This document shows positions 23,195-34,295 of a stretch of DNA of 64,000 nt, in pieces. Location of the stretch: the NCBI RefSeq assembly GCF_905220565.1, contig NC_059400.1, positions 8,826,159-8,890,158 on the forward strand, given 5' to 3'. The translations under genes and the position numbers were made by a program. Position 1 is the first letter of the stretch, and every line of letters begins with the position of its first letter. A model generated the notes under the pieces. The model was not told the origin of the DNA. It made no database searches and saw nothing but the letters and a program-made list of their open reading frames with translations. Source of the DNA: Melitaea cinxia. Taxonomy: Eukaryota; Arthropoda; Insecta; Lepidoptera; Nymphalidae.

Positions 23195-23962
23195 AATAAT
23201 AAACAACAAGCTTCATTGTCAATGTGTTTTCATTTCAATTTCATATCTCTGTACATATGTGCATAAACTTAAAGAAAATTATCCACACTTCTTTCCTTCT
23301 TCTCATTGTGTTGTTGTCAAACTCAAAATAAATTATAAAAAAATTATATTTGGCTGTCTGAAGGGACTAAAGTTTTGACTTTTTTTAATTATTTCTATTT
23401 TTATAGTATTTTTGTACTCGAAATTATACTATAACTTCTTTACCTGTTTTGATATACAAAAAGAACATTAATTCACACACGACAAAACAGGACATGCCTA
23501 ATAAAATTGCAACGTTTAATATTGGTTAAATTTCAGTTGCTCTAATACTCGTGGACTTATTGGTCCCAGATACCTCGTTTCTTTGCTATCTAATCTACAA
23601 TGCTCGTAGATTACAATATGTTGTTTATAATTCCCAATTCCATTGAAATTTTAATATTTAGTAGCAAAGCAAAATTAAACTAGATAACAGATGGGGCACG
23701 GTAATAAATAATGCTATGTACACGTTAATTTAACTGACCATGCTTATTAAAATTGACTTGTAAAAATATATGATAGTTATACAAGAATTTTTTTCAAGAA
23801 GGCAATGAAAACGCTTCGTGCACTTCACTTAAAAGGATAGCGAGTCTTTGTAGTAAGTTTTATCTTATATCTTACTAGATATATTATATATTTTAAAACT
23901 TTTCAAAAAATCATGATTCTTTGAAATCTTACCCAGATTTTAAATATACGAGTAAGTTGATA
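23195..23962. other. No recognised feature
   Basis: AT-rich spacer. No frame or repeat recognised. Confidence 0.5.
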
Positions 23963-23965
23963 AAA

Positions 23966-24152
23966 TAATAATTGTATTTGCTCGTAAACAAAAAAAAAGG
24001 ACTTGAATTTTCATCGACTAATAATATAATGCAGGTAGTCGAAAAAATAATCAATTAAATACGCATTATTAGGGATAAGAAAGTACATACCAAATCTCGA
24101 TTAAATTTAAATGGGACCACATGATAAATACCAGCTATCTTTTATAAAAATT
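23966..24152 (-). mobile_element. Family D dispersed repeat
   Basis: AATTGTATTTGCTCGTAAAC with an A run is the complement of the 3' terminus. AATACGCATTATTAGGGATA and AAATTTAAATGGGACCACAT are interior blocks in the family order. Confidence 0.78.
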
Positions 24153-24154
24153 AT

Positions 24155-24390
24155 TAAAATTGATAATATTTTTGTCTCAAATGTTTTTTCAAGTCGATCA
24201 AGATTATTTTAGCTTACAATTTTATTATTAATTATTAAATTAAAAGTTTTTATAATAAAAATTAATAGATAAAGCTTATTTTTCGGTCAGGATTACATAA
24301 TTGATAAATATGTGTGGACTTAGTGACGCTGTATTTTATGCAACATGCTAATAATTTTTTACTAAAACACAGTTTATATATTAAGAGTTT
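24155..24390. other. No recognised feature
   Basis: AT-rich spacer. Confidence 0.4.
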
Positions 24391-24394
24391 TCAA

Positions 24395-24578
24395 AAGAGT
24401 AACTGCGGAGTTTCTTACCGATTCTTCTCTGCAGAATCTACATACCGAATCGGTGGTAGCTTAACTTTTATAAAAATAATAATTAATTACTAAAGTTTTA
24501 ATTTGTAAAATGACGATTCGAAAGTAGGTACTCTTGGGGCCTATTTGTTTTAGATTTAGATTTTGATTCTATTGTTTA
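24395..24578 (+). mobile_element. LINE 3' end fragment
   Basis: GAGTAACTGCGGAGTTTCTT, CCGATTCTTCTCTGCAGAAT and ACCGAATCGGTGGTAGCTT are followed by GGGGCCTATTTGTTTTAGAT and a GATTTAGATTTTGATT tail. I recognise this as the non-coding 3' end of a common lepidopteran LINE with a short AT-rich tandem tail. It is 5'-truncated and has no coding. Confidence 0.65.
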
Positions 24579-24579
24579 A

Positions 24580-25068
24580 AAACATATCATATGGCTTATA
24601 TTATTGTAAAAATATAATAAATAAAATACTTAATAAAATGTTCGTCTTTGTTTTTAACTGTGCAAAAGCAACACGAACGAAGCCGCAGCGAGAGACTATT
24701 AATGAACAAACGGCGAGCTTTTACGCGACTCTCATGATTTCAACAGTACAAGTATGTTTGCAATTGAAATCGATTTCTCGCTAAATAAATTTTATTCAGA
24801 AATTAATTACCTTAGGTCCTTCAATAAGCGTTGAGCACTCTTACGGTACGGTTTATTATTTTATAGAATTTGTTGAAATTTAATGATGAATATTTTAATC
24901 TAGAAAAACCTTGCGCAATTTATAATTTAAACATTGGTAAACATAAGTGTAATAATGATAAAGCGAAACATCAATTTCAAAATAAATAAAGAAAAAGTTC
25001 AGTAAACGATTTACTCGTGTAAAAGAATATACAAAAAATAAACTAAACAGTAATAAATAACATAAAGT
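24580..25068. other. No recognised gene
   Basis: The 73-codon frame at 24563-24784 has no motif, though its second half (ATRTKPQRETINEQTASF) is unusually GC-rich for this window. Confidence 0.45.
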
Positions 25069-25071
25069 AAA

Positions 25072-25382
25072 CTAGCTGACTCGGCAAACGTTGTCTTGCC
25101 GCTAAACGCTATTTAAAAATAGGGGTTAGTGGTAGAGGGGTGAAAATTTAGCGTTGTATTCATTTTTCAACGCCAAATCATAATAAAATAAAAAATAAAT
25201 AATTTATCGAACAATTAAAAAATTAGGGGTGGACTACCCTTAACATTTAGGGGGATGAAAAATAGATGTTGTTCGATTCTCAGACCTACCCAATATGCAC
25301 ACCAAATTTCATGTGAATCGGTCAAGCCGTTTCGAAGAAGTTTAACTACAAACACCGCGACACGAAGATTTTATATATAAGA
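25072..25382 (-). mobile_element. Non-autonomous Helitron, family 1, both ends intact
   Basis: On the minus strand it starts with TC (25382-25381) and ends with CTAG (25075-25072), between host A and T. The subterminal hairpin CGGCAA / TTGCCG is preserved. It aligns along its whole length with the copy at 6342-6656. Confidence 0.88.
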
Positions 25383-25539
25383 TAAATAAAATGCACACAT
25401 ATCTTCTTCTTCGTGACACTCTTGACAGAGACTCGGTCGTGGTCATACATATATCTATAAATAGATATGGCAGAACATAATTTTCACATGTCGATTTTAA
25501 GATACAAATTTAGGCTATTTTTATTGTGGTAAGGTACAA

Positions 25540-25692
25540 AAAGATATATCCTGCTCAAAATCCTAGGGCAGACCGGTTTGGGAAGTACCTCAACATTAGA
25601 TAAGATGCACAGCTAAATATCACTGCTCAAGTAATATTGGTCTGCTGTAGTGAATAAAGTGGCTACAGTTTCTGAGGAGGGTCTCGGTCCGT
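25540..25692 (+). mobile_element. Poly(A)-tailed short retroposon (family A), partial and diverged
   Basis: ATATCCTGCTCAAAATCC, GGAAGTACCTCAACATTAGA and CACAGCTAAATATCACTGCT match the 5' half of the family. The 3' half is lost after about 25690. Confidence 0.65.
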
Positions 25693-25729
25693 TTTAATTT
25701 TTTTTTTCTTTGTCTTAAATCTATGTCAT

Positions 25730-26385
25730 GGTCCAGTTGATTATCTATAAATCCGCCGATTTATGAATCGTGATGAGTTAGCAAATCTATATTATAACAT
25801 TGTAGCATAATTATAATAATTAATATATATATACTTCACGATATACTAAATTATGCTGAACAACATATATAAGTATTTAGAATGCAATCAACCGACTACT
25901 ATAAAAATAAGAATAGAAAGATTTTAGCTACAAAATAAAATTTTTAATAAGTTTTCATGCCATAATTTTTATATTATCAATTGATATAATTACGTTAGTT
26001 TTTTCGTTAGTCAGTTTACGTACTTCGTTCTTTTAATTGGCTAAAATTGACCATTTAAAAATTGTACAAAATCGCGGAAATGAAGCCATTAAAATTATTA
26101 TATTTATTCTTAGGGACCTGAAGTTATGAAATTAGTTTAATTTTAGTAGAGTCGGGTTAAAGGGTACAATTATATTAGCAAATCAATTAGACTAACATAA
26201 AGTGACAGTTCCTTCTTCGTGTTAGCATTTTCAGTGTTTATGCTATTTTTTTATTTACACATCAGATTTTAATCTTTCCTAAATCAAACCAACAAAAAAT
26301 AAAATCATAACGTTAACTCACTAAAATTTTAAGAGTGGTTATGACATACGAAATTTTGATACATATAACATTAACACAATACTTG
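25730..26385. other. No recognised feature
   Basis: AT-rich spacer with no open frame of note. Confidence 0.5.
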
Positions 26386-26386
26386 C

Positions 26387-26780
26387 TTGCTTCAGCCTGT
26401 GATATCCCACTGCTTGGCATAGGCCTCTCTCCCCATATAGGAGAGGGATCAGAGCATAACACGTTTTTCTGTTTAGGCCATGGGGGACACCATGTAATCG
26501 AGACACAATTTTCTCGTTGGTGTCGCGGGAGATAACATATGACCGCGAGCCAGAGTCAACTTAAAAAATATGTCTTAGAAAAATATGTCATATAGTGTAA
26601 GGAAAAATAAGTAAAAATTTTAAGAATGGGCATGGTAGTGCAATAAAAACTTATCGTAAAATGTTTGTAAATAAGGACTTTCAAACTGGCCCCATGGACT
26701 AAACAAATGAGGACCAACTGATGTTTAACGTGTTAATCCACCACGCAGTTCCAATGCGGGTTGGTGGATACAACACTTTC
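26387..26780 (-). mobile_element. tRNA-headed SINE, split by a nested element
   Basis: The tail half (complement of GCCTATGCCAAGCAGTGGGA) lies at 26387-26456. The next SINE block, TAATCCACCACGCAG with CCAATGCGGGTTGGTGGAT, resumes at 26734. In the copy at 1683 these two parts are adjacent, so 275 bp has been inserted here. The tRNA head is missing. Confidence 0.82.
26459..26733. mobile_element. Small TA-target inverted-repeat element nested in a SINE
   Basis: The insert begins ACACGTT and ends AACGTGT, an inverted repeat of 7 bp, and is flanked by TA on both sides (26457-26458 and 26734-26735). A TA duplication points to the Tc1/mariner superfamily. There is no coding. The 66-codon frame at 26335-26535 crosses the junction and is an artefact. 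Confidence 0.65.
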
Positions 26781-26784
26781 GTGT

Positions 26785-27232
26785 TTAATCTTATTTCTAG
26801 CTATGTGTTGTGACATTAAAAACATAAAGTAAATTATTAATAGCTGTTTCTTAGAAGCTGAAATAATTATCAAATACGAAATAATTTCAACAAATTACTT
26901 AAATTTTAAACAAGCCGAACGAGAAACAAACGAGTGTTTTCTTGAATCCACTAATTGGTTCTACTACTTCTACTCAAAAGGAAGATTTAGTAATGTAGAC
27001 GGTTCTCAAAGCTATTAAGATTTAATATTTAAACGATTAGTAACTACTAATTATAATGTAGGTACAAAGATTATAGATCACATAACGCTTATAAATCATT
27101 TTGTTAGCATTAGCAACTAAGTGACCCGCACTACCGCATTATTAATTTTTAGATATTTTTCTGTAAGGTAAAGGTAAAATAATCATTTGTAGCGCGCAAC
27201 AGACTATCCTCAACGAACAGACTTTAATAATT
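26785..27232. other. No recognised feature
   Basis: AT-rich spacer. Confidence 0.45.
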
Positions 27233-27235
27233 TTT

Positions 27236-27305
27236 ACCCGACTGCAAAAGAAGGGTTATTAATCCGACCGGTAGTAACTTTAATCTTTTCTATAATTTAG
27301 GATTT
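27236..27305 (+). repeat. Possible diverged family D 5' end
   Basis: ACCCGACTGCAAAAGAAGGG and TTATTAATCCGACCGG resemble the CCGACTTCCAAAA ... GGTTCTCAATTCGG start of family D or a relative. It is short and uncertain. Confidence 0.35.
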
Positions 27306-27701
27306 CTATCCATTTTGGATAGAAACAAATGTTTTGTGTCATTTTTTTTAATCACATACACGCCAGAATTAAGTATAGGATAAAGATTCACTATTCTTTT
27401 TTTTTCACTTTCTTAACCTGTTTTATTAAAATTTCTGGAAAATCACTGCACTCAAGAGAAACATAAAACTTAAAGAACCGCAGTGATGCAGTTCGTCAAG
27501 TTTCAAAGCAGCTATAAACCGCGAGTTTTTTTATTAAAAACTTTTTACTTTTAATAGTCTACAAGACTGCAAGCTGGATTTATTAAGTTTATATTTAAAG
27601 TCTTGCAGATTAGAAACACTAGAATGTGATGAGTTTAACAATATTTAATTATGTATACACAAATAAATATGTAGATATAGTAGATATGTGTGTATATGTG
27701 C

Positions 27702-27702
<1 letters not shown>

Positions 27703-27751
<49 letters not shown>
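27703..27751. repeat. (TA)n microsatellite
   Basis: About 24 TA units, preceded by a TGTG/TATG imperfect zone. Confidence 0.95.
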
Positions 27752-27755
<4 letters not shown>

Positions 27756-27834
27756 TACAACTTTCCATTTATATATGCCATGTACGTACATATACTTTAT
27801 TTTTATTTTTTGATAGTATTTAGTGTCTAAATAT

Positions 27835-27962
27835 ATTGAATGTGTTTAGATAAGATCGCTCATTAGCGATAAGGCCGCCTTTTGTACTTATCACCTGTTT
27901 TTATCTTTGTAATTTTGCTCACTCTTGGTGTACAATAAAGAGTTTTTATTATTATCGTGATT
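27835..27962 (+). mobile_element. LINE 3' end fragment
   Basis: AGCGATAAGGCCGCCTTTTG, CTTGGTGTACAATAAAG and a TTATTATT tail form the characteristic 3' end of a lepidopteran LINE, with an AATAAA signal. Only the non-coding end is present. Confidence 0.7.
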
Positions 27963-28117
27963 GTTATTATTAAAATGTTTAATCTCTACAAATATTATAT
28001 AGCCGAGAAGTTTGTTTGCTAAAACGTACTAATCTTCGAAGCTACAGAATAAATAAAAATTCTTTCTGACTATGATAGGCTGACTCATAAGAAAGACTGT
28101 AGGTATAACACTATTAG

Positions 28118-28399
28118 TTATCCTAAAATAAGGATTAAATTACTATTAATTTCTAAAAGTAAGTCAGTAGCAAAGTACTTTACACTGTCAACTAGTAATC
28201 TAGTCGTTATCTCATCGTTGATGGAATCATAGGTAGTATATCTCGTAGCTAAAATTGCTCTCTTACATATGAGACGTTCGAAACGCGTCGGCAGAGATTT
28301 AAATGAATGTTGCTTTTCACATAGGCAATTATATGTTGCTTTATTTAGATCCGGATCCGGAGAAAAAAATATTGTATATACCGAAATATTCCAGATCAA
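28118..28399 (-). pseudogene. Possible Helitron helicase C-terminal relic
   Basis: The minus strand is open for 93 codons. The stretch RFERLICKRAILATRYTTYD, then SINDEI, and later DSVKYFATD, loosely follows a conserved part of Helitron/PIF1 helicases (WL-ERAILAP-N--VD-IN--I ... Y-S-DT-). The expected Pro and Asn after AILA are Thr and Arg, and the first and last 25 codons show no match. If right, this is the only trace of an autonomous Helitron in the window. It could also be a chance frame or an unknown exon. Confidence 0.33.
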
Positions 28400-28404
28400 T
28401 TCTT

Positions 28405-28680
28405 AACAATATAATTGACAACTTTACTTGGCAATACTCTATCCAGTTCAATTAAGAAATAAATTTCAACATCCATTCATCGATACTTAGAAATTTTCGC
28501 TCTTATAACAATAGTAGGATTAAACGCGGGTGGTTTTGGGCGGCACAACTAGTAAGTATAATAATTCTAACGTTTTCAGATAATTTAATAAAGTTTTTCG
28601 GAACTTAGTCTTGACTAAAGTCACTTAACGTAGTCTTACATAAACCTAGCATAATATCACATTATTATTTATTTTTATTA
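28405..28680. other. No recognised feature
   Basis: AT-rich spacer. Confidence 0.4.
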
Positions 28681-28683
28681 TTT

Positions 28684-28762
28684 AAGGGAGGTATTTCCCC
28701 GGCTAAGCTGCTCTAGATTTTAAGCAGGGTATTTTGTTTGCGCCCTACCTCAATTAAAACGC
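28684..28762 (-). mobile_element. Poly(A)-tailed short retroposon (family A), 5' piece
   Basis: GCTGCTCTAGATTTTAAGCA and GCGCCCTACCTCAATT match the 5' end of the family on the minus strand. Confidence 0.7.
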
Positions 28763-28764
28763 TG

Positions 28765-29325
28765 CTCTACGTCCTGCGACTTAACGTATATTGCATACAT
28801 ATCATTACATTTTATACCAAAACAAGCAGGTTACCTTCAAAGCTATGCACAACATGATATTTTTTTAACAAAAGTAGTTGTTAATTTTCTGTTTCCCGAT
28901 TTCTTCCACTTAGTAACTTAATATTTAAAATTGGTTCCAACACACAGAATAGGACTTTGTTTTCTATTACTCACAGATACATTCACCTATACAGCTATCA
29001 GCGAATATTAAAACAAATTTTTATAGCTTCCATAAAAACTTCAATAAAACTCGTGCGCTATAAAATAAGAATAAATTTTAGACTGAGCAGCTTCTTTTAT
29101 CTGAGTGGCGCTCTTAACATTTGACAAAAAATGAGATAAAATCTTTTCAGGGATGTTTTATGATAGTTGAAATTTTCTAACTACAAAACAAAGTTTTTTT
29201 ATTTTATTATTACAGGAAATCTATTCGGTAATGGTTTAAAGATTCGAGGTAAAAAATTATTGCCCAATTATGAGATGATTTGATTTAAAAAAAAGATTAT
29301 GGTGAACAAACATTATATTGTTCTT
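28765..29325. other. No recognised feature
   Basis: AT-rich spacer. Confidence 0.45.
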
Positions 29326-29330
29326 GAGGT

Positions 29331-29442
29331 GACAGCAGGAAATATCCTGGTCAAAATCTGGAGTACTCCGACTGGGAAACACCTCAACCTTAAAGAAGAT
29401 CACAGCTAAATAATACTTCTTTCATACATGCTTTCATCAATA
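29331..29442 (+). mobile_element. Poly(A)-tailed short retroposon (family A), 5' half
   Basis: GACAGCAGGAAATATCCTGG, CTCCGACTGGGAAACACCTC and GAAGATCACAGCTAAATAAT match the family. It is truncated after the CTTCTTTC block. Confidence 0.78.
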
Positions 29443-29446
29443 ACTT

Positions 29447-29900
29447 AATTCATAATTTATTCAGATTCTACTTAACTAACCTTTTTTACTTTGGCCGTTT
29501 TATGTTAACGACAATTCTTAAAATTTGTTATAATTTAGTTTAATGATGTTACCTTTATTTTTTCGTAATTACTATCTCTAATCTATTGCCCAGTGACTTT
29601 TTTCATAAATTCTTTCTTAACCAATGGTGAATTAACGGGATCTTTTCCATGACCTCTCTACTTCATTAATCTTGCACTTATTGTTGTCTAGATTAATATC
29701 GTCGTCGTTCACTATTGGATCAATGAACCAGAGTAGCGGTAATTAAACTACGAAAACTATAGTATCATGTGTAGCAATGAATATGAATAAAATAAATAAG
29801 TGAATTGAAATTAAGAAATGTGTTCATGATGATGTTTTGTAATAATTATTAAATTTATTATTAGGAATTGTCGTTTTAAATTTAAGTGCACATGGCACTT
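29447..29900. other. No recognised feature
   Basis: AT-rich spacer. No open frame. Confidence 0.45.
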
Positions 29901-29904
29901 AATG

Positions 29905-30122
29905 TTACTCCTAAATTTTTACTGGTTGTGCCGATTTTGTTGACCCTTTTGTAACAGAAATCAAGTGCTTGTTACGTGTCCCATTTACATTTGGGCGAGA
30001 TCTAACGAGTAGTTTTTGAGTAATAATTAAATTTACTAATTTTTCGACACTACGTTTATGATGATTTCATTTTATCACTTGTCATTTTTTTTTTTTTTTT
30101 TGATAAAAAACATGATTATATA
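29905..30122 (+). mobile_element. Family D dispersed repeat, diverged
   Basis: TCCCATTTACATTTGGGCGA, GATCTAACGAGTAGTTTTTG and a terminal T run keep the order of the family. The two ends are eroded. Confidence 0.55.
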
Positions 30123-30129
30123 AGTACCT

Positions 30130-30750
30130 CAGTAATATTTGTGTCACTAAGCAAAACTAAATGTAATTATATATATATACTACTAAAACTGTAATTGAAC
30201 TACACCGGTCTGTTTATTAATTGCAAATATTTAAGAAACTGCTAATCATTTCACATTCAATGTTGATACTGTACGAAAAGCAAGCAAGTAAGCAGACCTA
30301 CAATTACAACAAAAATTATGTTAAACTATGTACAAAAAGTTCACCATCATAACAGATATCGAATCATTGCAATAAGTTTGCGTGTTATACTAAAAAAATA
30401 GTGGACGTGACCTATCTGAGACAATAAGTGGGATTCACTAGAAATACCTATGAAAAATAGATCAATAGTAGATTCAAACAACCTAAAACAAATAAAGATA
30501 TAAAAATCTGCACAATAACAGGGCAACAAACTTTACATATGATGATTGATGGAAGAAAGTGTACCATAGGATTCCCTGTGAATCTTTATGTGGAGCTATG
30601 AGTGAGGGGACGAAAAGAAACTAGTGCTTGGGAAATTAGCAAGACTTAGTTTGAATTTTAAACCACGTACAAAACCAAACACATCTTATATCTAGTTAGA
30701 AAGCGTTCACCACAATGTATTAGTAAGGAAGTCATTTTCTATACAAAAGT
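30130..30750. other. No recognised gene
   Basis: The 60-codon minus frame at 30347-30529 has no motif. Confidence 0.45.
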
Positions 30751-30754
30751 AACA

Positions 30755-31162
30755 AATAAACAAACACAGGGTTTGCCACGCAGTAAGCAAATACCGTAGA
30801 CTATTGACACCAGCAGTAGCGGATGCTATGCGCGTTGCCGACCTTACCCCTGACCCTTCCCAGGAGTTCTGGCTGACTCTGGCTGGCTTTTTTATAAAAC
30901 TGGGTCGGTAAAGTAACACTCTGTCCACGGACGGTAAGCAGCTACCGTAACTTTTGAACCTTGCAACACCAGAAGCAAGCGTTGTTGACCCTACTGACCC
31001 TCCCCAGGAGCTCTGACCACCTTACATACCACATGACCATAACACTACATGAGAGCAATACCATTTAGACGTGGTTTTCCATGAGGTTGACAAACTTCCC
31101 TTGTTAGGCTGCTCCAAATTTTCAGCAAGATATTTCCTGCTATGCTCCGCCTAATTTAAACT
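30755..31162 (-). mobile_element. Two overlapping family A retroposon pieces in tandem
   Basis: The block with TACCGTAGACTATTGACACC and GCGCGTTGCCGACCTTACCC (30760-30890) is repeated as CAGCTACCGTAACTTTTGAA and CTCCCCAGGAGCTCTG from 30940. The second piece continues to the family's 5' part, GGCTGCTCCAAATTTTCAGC, at about 31150. Either two insertions lie head to tail, or one copy has an internal duplication. The minus frame at 30707-30928 is an artefact. Confidence 0.75.
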
Positions 31163-31164
31163 AT

Positions 31165-31860
31165 GTATTTTAATGAACTTTTGAAATCATATCTATACTA
31201 GACAAAATTATACGCAAAGTCGTTCAGGTAGACCAGCAAGGGACTACAGGAGACTCGACGGGGGTCTAGGTTGACGTGACAAAAAAACCGTGTGGTTGGG
31301 GGTTCACAATTCGTTAGCGGGGGTTCACGAAAATTTATCTCAGTACAACCTGTCGACAGGGTCTCTGATCCACCGTTGTGGGCACGGGCATGCTCACAAC
31401 CTTCAGGCGAAACATATTTGTCCTCGAATCGACTATTTTTGTTGAATTATGGAATGGCTTCAAACTAAAACTGTACTGGCTGGTCTAAAAGCAGAACCAG
31501 CAAAATTTTGAAAGTGGCCAATGAGAATAAAGTTTCGGAACTTTTGGACTAAACTCCAGTTAGTATATAACATACAGTACAGATTAGTTAGAAACTAGAG
31601 TCCGATATTTGTTCTAAAGTGGCTGGTAATGTTCTGGTTTTCACCACGGACGTCTGTAGTATATCTGTCGTATCTGTAATATGTCGTGAAATCTCTTGAA
31701 AATCTCTTGAAGAATCTTGAGATCTTTTTCCCATATCGCCATCAAGAGAAGAACTCTCACAGTCACTTTTTTTTTAATTTTCATTATTTACATTTGTAAA
31801 CGAGTTTGTTTCTGTTAACAGTTCTGTTTTATTGTTATTTTATCTTGAAAAATATAATAT
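31165..31860. other. GC-richer island of unknown origin, then AT-rich
   Basis: 31200-31560 is less AT-rich than its surroundings and carries a short direct repeat of GGGGGTTCAC (near 31287 and 31320). No frame is open for more than about 50 codons. Origin unknown. Confidence 0.45.
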
Positions 31861-31863
31861 ATT

Positions 31864-31905
31864 TATCCTTTTCACGTAATAATATATTATTACGTGAAAA
31901 GGATA
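31864..31905. repeat. Perfect 42-bp palindrome
   Basis: Bases 31864-31884 are the exact reverse complement of 31885-31905, with no spacer. The arms start TATCCTTTTCACG and the centre is AATATATT. The outermost bases T31864 and A31905 pair and the next pair outward does not, so the palindrome has sharp edges. Perfect unspaced palindromes of this size are unstable and rarely old. Confidence 0.97.
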
Positions 31906-31909
31906 TTTA

Positions 31910-33425
31910 TACTTGCCACCCACAATCGTACTATAAATACGCTCGATCGCGCAGCGTTTACATTTTTTTTTTCTAACTATTCTATAAACAAGCGAATGAT
32001 GATTGTATCTAAAATAATCACAAAGAAAAGACAAATTATAATTATTTTGTACTAAAACATATAAGAAGCATTCGTGCTTTCAATTTATTTCGTAATAATC
32101 TATAATCTGTATAACTCTATGCCTCAAAATGTTAATAACTATTCACAAATGATTGCGATAAATTTACATTAAACGAACAAAGAATGACTTAAATATTTAA
32201 GATAATCTTATTATTAAAATCTACTGCATTATAAGAATTTTTATTGTATTTGTCTTATGAAATCTATACTATGTGTTCGTATATACTTACTTCAATAATC
32301 AACTACAACATATTGCGGTCGCCGTCAGCTATCTTTTTTGGTTATCTCGTACACATAAGTTTATATCTTCAAAATTGTATATAACTTTAAAAAACTTTAT
32401 TATATATAGATTACAGAAATTTACTTAACAAATAATTTTGTTTGAAAATTATTTATTAAGTATTATATTATTTATGGATATTCAAATCCAAGCTTTTAAA
32501 AAAGTAATTAAATAAGTTGATGTTTGCAGACTTGTTAGAGTGTTAAATAGCGAAATTGAAATATTTAGCATTTCATCCGCAATAGCGCTTAAATTAAAAT
32601 AGCTCGAAGATTAGCATTTATTACTCAAAACTCTGACTCAAAACGAGGTTTAAACCAAGTACAAAGTAAGAGTAGAACGTTGAGGCAAATATATATATCG
32701 AAGTGTAATAAATAATATTCGATTAATATTTCAAGTGACAGTTTAAAATGCAATATTTATTTCTGTATATTTAATTATTTAAGTTATATGTATGTAATAT
32801 TTTATTACATAACTATTTTTTTATATGGAATGTTGCTTAAGTTATTTGAATTTAATTCATTTTATTACGAGTACTGAATATAAAATATGTAGTTTAAATA
32901 ATTATTGTTATATTTACTTGTTTATTTTATCAATATTTTTTCTATAGATAGGTTAAGAAAAAACTTACTGAAAAGACTGCCTGTGTAATTTTTGTTTTTT
33001 AAATTAGATTATTGTTATTTTTCTGGTGTAATTTCAAATGTGAGTTATTGAGATTGTGTTCTTAACACTTAAATTATTCCAACTAAATACTGATGATTTT
33101 TCTAGCATAACTATCAAACAAAAAAATAAGACCTTATTTTTTGTAATAAAATATGTATGTATTTACGTGGATAAGTTTGATGTACTCATAAGTACTACGC
33201 GTACATTTAAATGGCTTCCCATTATATCTGAGGGCTATTCGTATTCAACATTCTCCGTGGTTTATGTTACTATTCATTAAGCAAAAGTTTATTTTTAAAC
33301 ACTGGAAAATCACTCGGTAACTGCGTAAATCACCCGTACTTACCAAGATATAGCATATTTGATGATACATTAAATACATATTTTTATGTGAACAATGTAT
33401 ATATCAATAGAGTTCGAGTTGCCAC
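31910..33425. other. No recognised gene
   Basis: The 74-codon frame at 33056-33280 and the 64-codon minus frame at 31840-32034 have no motif. The second one covers the palindrome. Confidence 0.5.
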
Positions 33426-33429
33426 TTTA

Positions 33430-33964
33430 AGGCGGATTTATATTTGACTGACGTGTCGTGTCGGGTCGTGTCATGACGTTGTGTCATTACATTATGTTTT
33501 CTAACGCATCAGGACAATATTTCGAATCAATACAGCCGCAGCTCTAGAAAATGGATTGGATTCATCCAATCAATAGACAAATAGATTATATATTATATTG
33601 TTTATGTTTTATATTATAAAAAACATTGTATTGTCGTACAATTTCAATTAAGTCATCCATTTTTAAGAGCCAAATGAACTATTATTTTACAATTTACGTA
33701 AATAAACAAGCAACGCTGACTCGTCATAATCCAGCACTGCCGCGCGCGCACATTAATTGACGTATCATGATGGCGCCGATTTAGCACCCCCGCAATCCGC
33801 TTATCTGACACGAACCCAGATCGGTTCTGATGCGACAAATCAGAAGCCATCACGACATGTCATAACACATCAATGTAAACACATCGTTGTCATACAAAAT
33901 GTACGATATCAATTCTGTTCTGATTCGACACGACACGACACGTCAGCCAAATATAAATCCGCCT
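33430..33964. mobile_element. Harbinger-like inverted-repeat element with TTA duplication
   Basis: Terminal inverted repeats start AGGCGGATTTATATTTG and continue for about 40 bp (CTGACGTGTCGTGTCG with one or two differences). TTA flanks both sides (33427-33429 and 33965-33967). A 3-bp TTA duplication is the signature of the PIF/Harbinger superfamily. At 535 bp with no transposase it is non-autonomous. Frames at 33653-33853 and 33757-33978 lie inside it and are not genes. Confidence 0.85.
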
Positions 33965-34295
33965 TTACTGTAAGTTAAATATGTAAGCAAATTATGTCAA
34001 TATTTTCTTTACTAACCGACTGACAACAGTTTGATTTAGTTTAGCGCAGTAGTTTTTATTTTATGACTATTCTTGTTAATTTAGAAGAATTAACTTTTAT
34101 GTGTATAAAATATTAGATCCTCACCTATGAAATTGCCGTTTCGTCGTACTGGCTATTTCAAAACAAAAACAAAAAATTCACTAAGAACTCTAATTTCAAA
34201 TTATTTTTATTTTAAAAATATAGATTTCTTTTTTATAGTCATTCGTTTAACGGTTAGCGTTCTGTTTACATCGCATTTGTACGTTTTTCGTCATC

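Noticed and set aside
22925..23209. 94-codon minus and 79-codon plus frames
   Set aside because: Both are contained in a family C copy. Equivalent frames in other copies are broken.
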